NCBI GenBank assembly: GCA_910583725.1
Contig: CAJTXZ010000014.1
Coordinates: 9,650-73,649, forward strand
Source: an uncultured Vampirovibrio sp.
GTDB lineage: Bacteria > Cyanobacteriota > Vampirovibrionia > Gastranaerophilales > Gastranaerophilaceae
Length of the DNA stretch: 64,000 nt
Direction of reading: 5' to 3'
Shown here: positions 17,797-26,233 of the stretch, piece after piece
How the letters are laid out: every line of letters begins with the position of its first letter
How positions within the stretch are numbered: position 1 is the stretch's first letter
Made by a program: the position numbers and the translations under genes
Notes under the pieces: generated by a model
Databases searched by the model: none
The model's input: the letters and a program-made list of their open reading frames with translations, nothing else
What the model was told of the DNA's origin: nothing

Positions 17797-17955
17797 TTAT
17801 TGCTCCTCTATTTTAGCCTTTCTAATCTTCAAAACATCATTTTCCACAATGTATTCGACCTTGTCGGTTTCGGGGTTTATTTTTAGAAGTTTAAGGATTG
17901 TAGAATTTATGAATAATCCCCAACCGTTGCCTGAACGATATAATTTCCTTTCCAT
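17797..17955 (-). CDS. Small AbrB/MazE-like DNA-binding protein
   Basis: 52 residues from the ATG at 17955, which has an AAAGG site seven bases upstream. A longer frame adds 40 cysteine-rich residues and was rejected. The sequence MERKLYRSGNGWGLFINSTILKLLKINPETDKVEYIVENDVLKI fits the swapped-hairpin AbrB fold (R-x-x-G-N-S/G-x-x-x-x-I pattern, then a D-x-V-E-Y strand). Such proteins are transition-state regulators or antitoxins. No toxin gene is adjacent. The gene is divergent from the 80-residue gene at 18060, and the space between carries repeated TACAATGTA-like words, so autoregulation is likely. Confidence 0.75.
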   Translation of the reverse strand: MERKLYRSGNGWGLFINSTILKLLKINPETDKVEYIVENDVLKIRKAKIEEQ

Positions 17956-17972
17956 ATACATACCTTTACTAT

Positions 17973-18044
17973 TACAATGTACTAGACAAAATAATAGTAA
18001 ACTGCTACAATTTATCATACACTTACAATGTATATTACAATATA
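17973..18044. promoter_or_regulatory. Cluster of TACAATGTA-like operator repeats between divergent genes
   Basis: TACAATGTA occurs exactly at 17973-17981 and 18024-18032. Variants TACAATTTA (18006-18014) and TACAATATA (18036-18044) lie between and beyond. The exact copies are near-palindromes (TACA-N-TGTA). They fill the 104-base space between the AbrB-like gene and the gene at 18060, as expected for binding sites of a small dimeric regulator. Confidence 0.5.
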
Positions 18045-18059
18045 AGGCACGGTTAATAG

Positions 18060-18302
18060 ATGTATAAAGAAACAACCCAAACCAATAACACAGCTGAATT
18101 TATTGAATTGAAGAAAAAATTAAGAATATTTAAAAGATATTTTACCGATATTAAAAAAATTCTTGAAACCCTAAGGAAAATAAGCACAAGTGACCCCGCC
18201 CCGCCGGGATATGTCGGCTATTTTCTTGAAATGTTGGATGACAAATTTGAAAAATTAGAAAACAGAATAGAAAAAACATCTTCTAAAGGCCAAAAACACT
18301 GA
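18060..18302 (+). CDS. Small hypothetical coiled-coil protein
   Basis: 80 residues, highly charged, with two heptad-like helices (FIELKKKLRIFKRYFTDIKKILETLRKI and FLEMLDDKFEKLENRIEKT) separated by SDPAPPGYVGY. There is no signal peptide or membrane segment. The family is unknown. It is divergent from the AbrB-like gene and shares its repeat-rich promoter region, which suggests control by that protein. The ribosome site is poor, so the start is uncertain. Confidence 0.55.
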   Translation: MYKETTQTNNTAEFIELKKKLRIFKRYFTDIKKILETLRKISTSDPAPPGYVGYFLEMLDDKFEKLENRIEKTSSKGQKH

Positions 18303-18436
18303 ACTTGATTATATTTTAAACACCATGCGCAACAAAACCGCATTATAGCTGGCATTTAGCCTGGTGTCTGTTTTACTGTTTTTAAACCTTATATTCAAAA
18401 AGGCTCTAAATACGCTTCTAGCCTTGTTATACCTGC

Positions 18437-18543
18437 AAAAAAAAGGAACCGATTTTCTCAGTTCCACTGTATTGCCATCACCAGTTAGATATAAATTGCA
18501 TAAAATATTGTGTTGATAGTTTAATACTAGATTATTTTTTGAG
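18437..18543 (-). ncRNA. Candidate small RNA with its own promoter and terminator
   Basis: On the minus strand a perfect -35 TTGACA (18573-18578) is followed after 17 bases by a weak -10 (TAATTA, 18550-18555). About 100 bases later GGAAC and GTTCC (18461-18465 and 18445-18449) form a hairpin followed by eight T (18437-18444), a convincing terminator. No reading frame fills the interval. The gap 18303-18693 otherwise shows nothing on the plus strand until the radA promoter. Confidence 0.35.
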
Positions 18544-18680
18544 TTTTCGTAATTACCCGTAAGTTAGAAATTTGTCAAACTAAAGTATAAAACACGTGCG
18601 TACTTGCCCCGTGAAAACCCGCATTATTTCTCGTTTTAAGGACATTGCACGCTAAAAAATTTTAAGGAAAAACTTTATGA

Positions 18681-18694
18681 TATAATTTTTGTTA
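18681..18694 (+). promoter_or_regulatory. radA -10 box, placed for a leaderless transcript
   Basis: TATAAT at 18681-18686 is seven bases from the radA ATG at 18694. A ribosome-site-like AAGGAAA further upstream (about 18664) would lie outside a transcript started from this box. Confidence 0.4.
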
Positions 18695-20100
18695 TGGCTA
18701 AAGTAAAATCAAAGTGGGTATGCCAAAATTGCGGCTATGAGACGGTTTCGTACCTTGGAAGGTGCCCTGATTGCGGGCAGTTTTCAACAATGACAGAAGA
18801 AATAAGCCAAGCCAAGGTTGAAATAAAGACAAATTCACCCTCAAACGCTATCGTGGCGGGCGATTTAGGGTATAGTAAAATAAATGAAATAAAGCTTGAT
18901 GAAACCATCAGGGTAAAATCCGGAATTGATGAATTAGACAGGGTTTTAGGGGGCGGATTTGTAGAAGGTAGTTTGATTTTGCTTGCGGGAGACCCCGGAA
19001 TAGGCAAGTCTACATTGGTTTTACAGGCTGCAAAAAATATTGGGGATTCAAATCATAAAATTTTATATATCTGCGCAGAAGAATCACCAAGCCAGGTAAA
19101 ACTAAGAGCAGAAAGGCTTGGGGCGAATTCTGACAACTTGTATGTAACGGCACAAAACTGCCTTGAAGAGGTGATGAAGCAAATTGATGAATTAAAGCCG
19201 GATTTTTTGGTGGTTGACAGTATTCAATCAGTCTTTAGCGCCCAAATAACAAGCTCTTCGGGCACTGTGTCGCAAATTCGCGAATGTACAAATTTATTGA
19301 TGAGAATAGCAAAGACCAAAACCCTTACTACGATTGTGATTGGACACGTGACAAAGGAGGGAAACATTGCAGGGCCTAAGGTTCTGGAGCATATGGTTGA
19401 CTGCGTGATAAATTTCGAAGGAGATAAATTTCGCACATATAGAATGCTTCGGAGTATAAAAAACCGTTTTGGCACCACAAGCGAAGTGGGCGTTTTCTCA
19501 ATGAATGACGATGGTTTAGCCGAAATAAAAAATCCTTCTGAACTATTTTTATCAGAACGCGAGGAACAAAATTGCCCCGGCTGCACGATAATAGCAACCG
19601 TGGAAGGCACGCGTACACTGCTTTTAGAAGTTCAGGCACTTGTCGGGAATACCCCATACCCAAGCCCCAGGCGGGTTGCACGCGGTGTAGAATATAACAG
19701 ACTACTTCAAATTCTTGCTGTTCTTGAAAAGCGGGTGGGGCTAAACCTAAGCAAGCAGGACGTTTACATCAATGTGACAGGCGGGGTTGATATTATAGAA
19801 CCGGCTGCAGATTTAGGAATTGCGATGGCTGTTTTAGCGTGTGTGAGGGATGTGTGCTGCAAAAAAGACCTTGTTATGATAGGTGAAATCAGCTTGTCAG
19901 GCGAAGTTCGCCCGGTTGATAACCTTGAAAAACGCTTAAAAGAGGCACAAAAACTGGGTTTCAAGGAAGCTTTGATACCTAAAATCAGCTCAGACAAGCT
20001 GTCTGCACAGGTTAAAAACCTGAAAATTAAGACTATACAAGTATCTAAGGTGATTGAAGCAATTACAAAATCCATGCAGCCTGAAAACGCAGTGAAATAG
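18694..20100 (+). CDS. radA: DNA repair protein RadA (Sms)
   Basis: 468 residues. The N-terminal zinc finger has Cys10, Cys13, Cys24 and Cys27. Walker A is GDPGIGKST (residues 99-107). The RadA-specific motif KNRFGTTSEVGVF is present, and the C-terminal Lon-like domain (NVTGGVDIIEPAADLGIAMAV, GEISLSGEVRPV) is complete. RadA helps branch migration during recombination and natural transformation. It is preceded by the likely leaderless promoter and followed by a 271-base gap with no clear gene. Confidence 0.97.
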   Translation: MAKVKSKWVCQNCGYETVSYLGRCPDCGQFSTMTEEISQAKVEIKTNSPSNAIVAGDLGYSKINEIKLDETIRVKSGIDELDRVLGGGFVEGSLILLAGDPGIGKSTLVLQAAKNIGDSNHKILYICAEESPSQVKLRAERLGANSDNLYVTAQNCLEEVMKQIDELKPDFLVVDSIQSVFSAQITSSSGTVSQIRECTNLLMRIAKTKTLTTIVIGHVTKEGNIAGPKVLEHMVDCVINFEGDKFRTYRMLRSIKNRFGTTSEVGVFSMNDDGLAEIKNPSELFLSEREEQNCPGCTIIATVEGTRTLLLEVQALVGNTPYPSPRRVARGVEYNRLLQILAVLEKRVGLNLSKQDVYINVTGGVDIIEPAADLGIAMAVLACVRDVCCKKDLVMIGEISLSGEVRPVDNLEKRLKEAQKLGFKEALIPKISSDKLSAQVKNLKIKTIQVSKVIEAITKSMQPENAVK

Positions 20101-20371
20101 CTCATATTAGCGTATTTATATAGCTATAATCCCTGCTAATTAAACATTTGTACGTGTTTATTATGCCTAAAAACCACTTATTGTCGCAATTTACTAAATT
20201 AATAAGTTTGAAAATCGTTGTAAATACTGCATTTTCACAGAAATCTAACCTTTAAACACCTGATTTTAAAAAGTTTTTATATTTATAAAACCTTAAAACC
20301 CTTGATATAAGTGTATTTTAACACAATTCATGGTTTAATAATATGTCTTAAAACCGCTAGCGGCAGGCCGT

Positions 20372-21718
20372 TTAGACATCTACATTTCTCATCATATCTT
20401 TAAGCGTCTGAATTGTTGTCTGCATAGAAACAATGTCTGTGGTTTTTTGCTGCAAAAATCCGTTAATCTGGGGCATTAATTGAATTGCGATGTCAAGTTT
20501 CGGGTTTGAGCCGGTTTGATACATCCCAACGTCAATCAGGTCCTTGTTTTCGCGGTATAATGACAGTAATTTGCGCATTTTTCCTGCTGCCTGCTTGTGT
20601 TCGGGGTCTGTTATTGCTGTAAAAAGCCTTGAAATCGAGCCCAGAGTGTCGATTGCGGGGTAATGGTTCATCTCGGCAACTTTTCTGGATAAAAAGATGT
20701 GCCCATCCACAATTCCGCGCACAATGTCTACAATCGGGTCTGTGATGTCATCTCCCTCCATAAGTACGGTGTAAAGCGCTGTGATAGAGCCTTTTTCAGA
20801 GTTTCCTGTCCGCTCCAGTGCCCTTTGAAGCCAGCTGAATATTGATGGCGGGTAACCCTTCATTGTGGGCGGTTCTCCAAGGGATAGACCAACCTCTCTT
20901 CCAGCCATAGCGCACCTTGTCACCGTGTCGGTCATCAAAAACACCTTTTTACCTTTGTCTCTAAAATATTCACAGACAGAAGTTGCCGCAAGCAGGCACT
21001 TCATCCTGATTAAGGGGGGTAAATCGCCTGTGGCACAAACAACAACGGACCTTCGCATACCCTCGGGGCCAAGGGAATCTTCCATAAATTCTTTAACTTC
21101 ACGGCCTCGTTCGCCAATAAGCGCCATAACATTGACATCCGCGTCTGAATTACGTGCAATCATACCAAGGGTGGTACTTTTGCCCACACCAGACCCTGCA
21201 AACAAGCCCATACGCTGGCCCATGCCCATAGTAAGCAGTGCATCAATGGCTCTAATGCCTGTAGAGAGCGCATCTTTAATGATTGGGCGGCTGAAAGGGT
21301 CCGGTACAGTGCCGTTTATGTTTACATATTCAGCATTTGTGATATCTAATGGATGACCGTCCATGGGCTCTCCAAGCGGGTTTATAAGCCTTCCAAGCAG
21401 GAAATCTCCGACAGGAAGCATAATTGGGCCGCCAGTACTTTCTACAAGGCTTCCCTGGCCTATGCCTTCGCCGTCATATAAAAGCAAAAGCTGCGCCACA
21501 TCGCCTTTAAAGGCCTGAACCTCTGCTGCTTTCTTCTCGCCCGTGTAGGTTTGAATGTAGCACAAGTCCCCAATCTTAAGCCCCGGCAGCTTTACATCCA
21601 CAGTAAGCCCCAAAAGCTTTGATACTACGCCTTTATACTCGTAGAGTTTTGTGTTTTCAATGATATTCAAAGCCTTTGACTTAATATTTTGAACCTTTGA
21701 GCGAATATTTTCATCCAT
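20372..21718 (-). CDS. FliI/SctN-family secretion ATPase
   Basis: 448 residues, the usual length. Walker A is GSGVGKST (175-182). GMGQRMGLFAGSGVGKST, IGERGREVKEFMEDSLG, the MKGYPPSIFSWLQRALER block and the C-terminal LLSLYRENKDLIDVGMYQTGSNPKLD are typical of flagellar FliI and type III SctN ATPases and separate it from F1 ATP synthase beta. It should energise export of flagellar or injectisome substrates at the inner membrane. No other flagellar or type III gene is in this window. The gene upstream on the same strand encodes a membrane protein of unknown role. Confidence 0.88.
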   Translation of the reverse strand: MDENIRSKVQNIKSKALNIIENTKLYEYKGVVSKLLGLTVDVKLPGLKIGDLCYIQTYTGEKKAAEVQAFKGDVAQLLLLYDGEGIGQGSLVESTGGPIMLPVGDFLLGRLINPLGEPMDGHPLDITNAEYVNINGTVPDPFSRPIIKDALSTGIRAIDALLTMGMGQRMGLFAGSGVGKSTTLGMIARNSDADVNVMALIGERGREVKEFMEDSLGPEGMRRSVVVCATGDLPPLIRMKCLLAATSVCEYFRDKGKKVFLMTDTVTRCAMAGREVGLSLGEPPTMKGYPPSIFSWLQRALERTGNSEKGSITALYTVLMEGDDITDPIVDIVRGIVDGHIFLSRKVAEMNHYPAIDTLGSISRLFTAITDPEHKQAAGKMRKLLSLYRENKDLIDVGMYQTGSNPKLDIAIQLMPQINGFLQQKTTDIVSMQTTIQTLKDMMRNVDV

Positions 21719-21819
21719 ACTGATATTATACTGATTTTAGACCTGCAGGGCAAAACTGCTTTTAGGTGCGTTTAAATTCCTTCTTTGGACATTATTTTAG
21801 AATATAAAATCCTATATGT

Positions 21820-23898
21820 TTATTGCTTTGGTCTTTTTGCGCTCCAGGCACCGGTTTTGGTACTATAAAAGAGTTTTATTATTTCTGCTTCGCCATCTTT
21901 TTTGTCTTGGAATTTTTGTTCAAAACAATATGGTGCGCCGCTTTTGCAGATAATTGATTTACGCAAATTGTCTTCATAGTATGAAAATGTGTCATTGTTA
22001 AAATACATTTCTATAGCCGCTGTACTATAATCTAGATTTCCGATTCCTGTAATTGGCCCTGTTGCCTTTTGTGCATAGCAATTACAACCAACGTTTTTCA
22101 AGGCTGTGTTTTTAAAGCTGTTAATCTGGTCTAACGTTATATCTTTTGAATAATCAATAATGCCGTCGAGCCCAAAACATAATCTTTTATCTGCGTGTAT
22201 TTTGCCGGCCGCAATATCTTTAGCTTCTTCTAAATAGGTTATTAGTTTTTTATTGTATTTATCCATTTCAAAAATATCCAGACTGTCTTGGTTTTGGCCG
22301 TATTCTTTTATGGTAATCGGGATGTAATCTTTGCTGTCGGGACTTTTTATAATCAGAGATTCTCTTTTTAGTATTTTGCCGGACGGGTCAAATTCTTGCA
22401 TGAGTTTTGCAGGAATATTTTTATCGTAAAAGTCCTCTGTTGTTATATCGCTGATTTTAACTGCTGTAAAGTTGTTTGCGCCGTGATTTTGAATGTCGGC
22501 AAATATTGTTGTAACATCTTCAAATAATTTATCAAACCTTTCTTGTGCTTTTAATGCAAGCTTTTGTCCTTCTTCCTGTAGCTTTAGTGCGTCCCGGTGT
22601 GCATATTCAGCGTTTAATGCAAGCTCTTTTAATGTATTTTGGACAATATCATAAAGGTGCTCAGGCACAGCACCTTTTTCTATTTTTCCAAGCCCCGCAC
22701 TCATTTGTGAAAAAATGGTTTCGGGAATTTTTTTGGCCCATTCTTTGTCTTTTTTTTCGGAGATTTGTCTTTTCGTTTTTAAGAGCTCTTCTGTCAGATA
22801 CAAAGAAAAATCTTTTGATTCGTATTCATAATCCGGCACCTTGTACCCTTCTTGTGTGTCCGGCACAAGGCTTTCGGGGTTATTTTGGGCTGCTAAATTT
22901 CCGGTTTTATTGTTTTGTTCTTTAGCGGTGGAAATTCCTGTGTCGTCTGCGCCTTCTGTATCATATAATGCCGGGCTTGTTGATTTAGTTGAAAGTATTT
23001 CTTCTTTTGATTTTTGCCCCGGTTTTTCTGTTTTTTCCTGCTCTTTGACTTTGGGGGTACTTATTTGTTCAATTGGGCGTTTATCATCCACCAAAGTTAT
23101 TATCAACTCTTTATCTTGAGGTTGTTTTTCCTTCTCTTTGACTTTAGGCTTATCTATTTGTTTATTTTCGTGATTTTCCTCCGATGATTTTGACTCGGTT
23201 TGTTGTTTAGAAACACTTTGCTTTTGCGCTGTTTCAGGATTAGGCCGGGTGTTAGATGAGGGAGCGGTCCGGGTTTGTTCGGGGTTAGGATTTTGTACTT
23301 GTGAAATATTCTGTTTTGTGTCTGTTTTGCGGGTTTGTTTTGGCTCTTTTATTTCAGGCTGTTGATTTTTTGTGCAATTATCAAGAGGAGAGGATTTTAA
23401 GAGCGGCTTCTTTCTGCCGTTTTTTATTGCAATTACCGCAATTATTACACTAAAAAGAATTCCAAGGCCTGTAATAATTGCCGTTTTTTTCTTTATTTTT
23501 TTGCCCGCTATTGTGATAACATCGTCATTTTGCGTATTTGAGGTGGTTTCAAAAACATCTTGCTTTAAAGACAAAGGTTCAATGTTTGTGCCTTGAAATT
23601 TATCTTTATTTGCAGCTATACTATTGGTTTTTACTCCGTTGTTTGAGCCTTGTACAGGACTATATGCCTTCTGTTTAATTGTATTTTGGGCTGTGGTTTT
23701 GGAAGCCTCTTGTATATTTGGCTCCGGCGTCAAAATTTGTCCCGCCGATGTAGCTTCAGGGTTATTTATTTGTCCCGATGAATTATTTTGTGTTGCCTGA
23801 ATTGTCCTGTTTACAACATTTAGAACATTATTTGCGGTCTGTCTTTGCATCGTTGTATTAATAGAATTTTCTGCCCGAAATGAAATATTGTTAAACAT
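21820..23898 (-). CDS. Large hypothetical single-pass membrane protein with disordered linker
   Basis: 692 residues. It opens MFNNISFRAENSINTT, an 'NISF' start shared with other unknown proteins here. Residues about 145-165 are one membrane helix (TAIITGLGILFSVIIAVIAI) followed by basic residues. Residues about 170-350 are a Pro/Gln/Glu/Lys-rich, low-complexity linker. The C-terminal 340 residues look folded, with a helical part (NTLKELALNAEYAHRDALKLQEEGQKLALKAQERFDKLFEDV, split by turns) and a late cysteine-bearing part. The family is unknown. It precedes the FliI/SctN-type ATPase gene on the same strand, 101 bases away, so a link to that export system is possible but unproven. Confidence 0.75.
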   Translation of the reverse strand: MFNNISFRAENSINTTMQRQTANNVLNVVNRTIQATQNNSSGQINNPEATSAGQILTPEPNIQEASKTTAQNTIKQKAYSPVQGSNNGVKTNSIAANKDKFQGTNIEPLSLKQDVFETTSNTQNDDVITIAGKKIKKKTAIITGLGILFSVIIAVIAIKNGRKKPLLKSSPLDNCTKNQQPEIKEPKQTRKTDTKQNISQVQNPNPEQTRTAPSSNTRPNPETAQKQSVSKQQTESKSSEENHENKQIDKPKVKEKEKQPQDKELIITLVDDKRPIEQISTPKVKEQEKTEKPGQKSKEEILSTKSTSPALYDTEGADDTGISTAKEQNNKTGNLAAQNNPESLVPDTQEGYKVPDYEYESKDFSLYLTEELLKTKRQISEKKDKEWAKKIPETIFSQMSAGLGKIEKGAVPEHLYDIVQNTLKELALNAEYAHRDALKLQEEGQKLALKAQERFDKLFEDVTTIFADIQNHGANNFTAVKISDITTEDFYDKNIPAKLMQEFDPSGKILKRESLIIKSPDSKDYIPITIKEYGQNQDSLDIFEMDKYNKKLITYLEEAKDIAAGKIHADKRLCFGLDGIIDYSKDITLDQINSFKNTALKNVGCNCYAQKATGPITGIGNLDYSTAAIEMYFNNDTFSYYEDNLRKSIICKSGAPYCFEQKFQDKKDGEAEIIKLFYSTKTGAWSAKRPKQ

Positions 23899-24093
23899 TA
23901 TATTATTTAAGAGTTGTCTTAACCTTTCAATGTTTATAAACCTATCAAGTAATTTTTTTGACCCCCTGTAACAAAAAAAAGAAGAAAATTTACAAAAATT
24001 AACATTTAAAATTCTTTAAAAAACCAGGGTTTTATCTGTATTGTGTAAACAATGAGATGACAGGCAGCCACCTTGGTTTTTGAAACCGAAACC

Positions 24094-24126
24094 AAAAAAG
24101 AGCCGCTATATTGTTTAATATAGCGG
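24094..24126 (-). terminator. Strong terminator downstream of the sigma factor gene
   Basis: A perfect 10-bp stem (24103-24112 with 24117-24126, loop GTTT) is followed on the minus strand by CTCTTTTTTGG. It lies about 180 bases past the end of rpoD and separates it from the 692-residue gene. The rest of 23899-24306 shows no supportable gene. Confidence 0.85.
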
Positions 24127-24306
24127 AATGAATTAATAGTTTGAAAAAATTATATTGTTCGAAATATTTTTATTTCGTATTAGCTGTGTTCATTTGCTTT
24201 TGCCTCTGACAGTTATTGCAGCCAGAATTTTTCAGAGGGAGAGATAAAAACGTTTTATTATCCCGCTTTTATCGTATAGGGCTTTAGGAAATCTTGCCGG
24301 CGCAGT

Positions 24307-25305
24307 TTACATCCCTATATAGTTTCTCAAATTTCCGCTTAGGTTTTGGTTTTTGCAGAGTTTTTTAAGTTTTGAAATTGCCCTTGTTTCAATCTGGCGG
24401 ATTCTTTCCCTTGAAACGCCGTATCTTGTGCCGATTTCATCAAGAGTTTTCTTCTGCCCGTTATCATCAAGGCCATAGCGCATAATTAGCACATCTTTTT
24501 CTTTCTGATTAAGCTGATTAAGCATTTTGTGGATATCATCAAGAAGATTTTCCTGTGTTACCTTTGTATCAGGGGTTAGGTGACTTTCATCCACAATAAA
24601 ATCAGCTATTTTTGAAGAATCATCCTTTTGGTTTGCAGGTGTCTCAATACTTATAGTGCTTTGGGCTGATTTCATAAGGGCAGATAATTTTGACAACGGC
24701 ATGTTTAATTTTGCCGCAATTTCTTCCTTGGTGGGCATTCTGTTTAATTCTGAGGATAATTCTATTGATGCCCTTTTTATTTTACCCAAAGTTTCAATCA
24801 TATGCACAGGAAGCCTTATCATCCTTGATTTATCAGCAATTCCTCTTGTTATAGACTGTTGTATCCACCAGGTAGCGTATGTTGAAAACTTATAGCCTTT
24901 GGTGTAGTCAAATTTTTCAGCCGCTTTCATTAATCCCATATTTCCTTCCTGAATTAAATCCAAAAAGGAAAGGCCTCTTCCTATATATTTTTTTGCAATA
25001 CTTACAACCAGCCGAAGGTTAGAGCTTATGAGGGTTTCTTTTGCCTTTTGGGAGTTGTTTTCTTTAATCTCTTTTGCAACAGCCATTTCTTCATCAAACG
25101 AAAGAAGTGGGATTTTTCCTATCTGCTGCAGATACATTTTAACGGAATCATCTGCTATAACGCTTTTATAGTCTACCTTTTGAGGTTTATTAACATCTAA
25201 AACAGAACTTTCATCATCTTCCGATGTTAAATCCTCCGCAGTGTCTTCTGTTTGTTCTTCTATTTCTTCAAATTCTCTATTCTTCTTCTGTGCTTTTGTT
25301 TTCAT
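24307..25305 (-). CDS. rpoD: Primary-type RNA polymerase sigma-70 factor
   Basis: 332 residues with an AGGAGA site. Region 1.2 (DSVKMYLQQIGKIPLLSFDEEMAVAKEI), region 2 (LRLVVSIAKKYIGRGLSFLDLIQEGN, KFSTYATWWIQQSITRGI), region 3 (MPTKEEIAAKLN) and region 4 (DVLIMRYGLDD, TLDEIGTRYGVSRERIRQIETRAISKLK) are all present. The acidic N-terminus is short and region 1.1 is absent, as in cyanobacterial-type primary sigmas. It could be group 1 or group 2. The TATAAT boxes seen across this window agree with a normal housekeeping sigma. Confidence 0.93.
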   Translation of the reverse strand: MKTKAQKKNREFEEIEEQTEDTAEDLTSEDDESSVLDVNKPQKVDYKSVIADDSVKMYLQQIGKIPLLSFDEEMAVAKEIKENNSQKAKETLISSNLRLVVSIAKKYIGRGLSFLDLIQEGNMGLMKAAEKFDYTKGYKFSTYATWWIQQSITRGIADKSRMIRLPVHMIETLGKIKRASIELSSELNRMPTKEEIAAKLNMPLSKLSALMKSAQSTISIETPANQKDDSSKIADFIVDESHLTPDTKVTQENLLDDIHKMLNQLNQKEKDVLIMRYGLDDNGQKKTLDEIGTRYGVSRERIRQIETRAISKLKKLCKNQNLSGNLRNYIGM

Positions 25306-25364
25306 TAGTTTCTCCTAAAGACAAAGCCATTATAACTTATTTTTGCAATTTTGCCCAATTGTTA

Positions 25365-26132
25365 TTATGTGTATTCTATTTGTCTGATTGTTTCATATAT
25401 AACAACGGCAGCACATGATGAAACATTTAATGATTCAAAATGTGAGGGGACTTTAATTTTAAAATCTGCTTTATTTAATAATGTCTTTGAAATACCATCG
25501 CCTTCTGCGCCAAGTACAAGGGCAAAATTCATATCCTTGTAATTAACGTCAAAATAATTATCACTATTGTTCATATCCAAGGCAATTATCCACCAGTCGT
25601 TATTCTTTAAAAAATCAACCGCACCCGGCAGGCTATTTGTTTTTATTACAGGAATATGATTAACTGCGCCTGCAGAGGTTTTTTCAACAACCGCTGTCAC
25701 AGGGCAGCTTCTGTGGTTTCCGACCAATATGCCGTCATATCCTGCTGCTGCAGCCGTTCTTATTATCGCTCCAAAATTATGCGGGTCAGACACGCCGTCT
25801 AAAATTATTAATTTTCTAAATTTATTTTTTGGGGCATGCTCTATAAAACTTTCTAAAGAAATATACTCAATCGGCGATACAGAGGCTACAACACCTTGTA
25901 AATTTACATCTTCACCGGTTTCTTCCTTAATTATGTCATAATATTTATTAAGATTTGTAAATTGAATTATTACAGAATTATTAAGTGCGAATTCTTTTAT
26001 TTTTTTTAAGCGGTTATCAAGCCCGATGTTTTTTGAAATGTAAATTTTATTGATTCTTTTGGGGTTTTTTAATAAAGTTTCAAGCACCGCATTTTTCCCC
26101 CAGATGTAATTTTTCAATTTTTTATACTCCAT
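25365..26132 (-). CDS. rlmB: SpoU/TrmH-family rRNA 2'-O-methyltransferase (RlmB-like)
   Basis: 255 residues. The N-terminal substrate-binding domain (WGKNAVLETLLKNPKRINKIYISK) matches RlmB, and the SPOUT knot motifs are LDGVSDPHNFGAIIRTAAAAG, FALVLGAEGDGISKTLLNKAD and VPSHFESLNVSSCAAVVIYE. RlmB methylates a guanosine of 23S rRNA; TrmH-type tRNA specificity is the alternative, but the N-terminal domain favours RlmB. Confidence 0.9.
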   Translation of the reverse strand: MEYKKLKNYIWGKNAVLETLLKNPKRINKIYISKNIGLDNRLKKIKEFALNNSVIIQFTNLNKYYDIIKEETGEDVNLQGVVASVSPIEYISLESFIEHAPKNKFRKLIILDGVSDPHNFGAIIRTAAAAGYDGILVGNHRSCPVTAVVEKTSAGAVNHIPVIKTNSLPGAVDFLKNNDWWIIALDMNNSDNYFDVNYKDMNFALVLGAEGDGISKTLLNKADFKIKVPSHFESLNVSSCAAVVIYETIRQIEYT

Positions 26133-26233
26133 ATATTGTATTTTCTAATAAAATAGTTTCCTATTTACATTAATTATTGTATTATAAATTCCATATATAA
26201 GTATGATTAGAGTAAAAAAAGAAAAAATGAGCA

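Noticed and set aside
17797..18075. Longer 92-codon version of the AbrB-like protein and an overlapping 102-codon plus-strand frame
   Set aside because: The ATG at 17955 has a proper ribosome site and exact family start; the extension would run through the operator-like repeats, and the plus frame is its complement.
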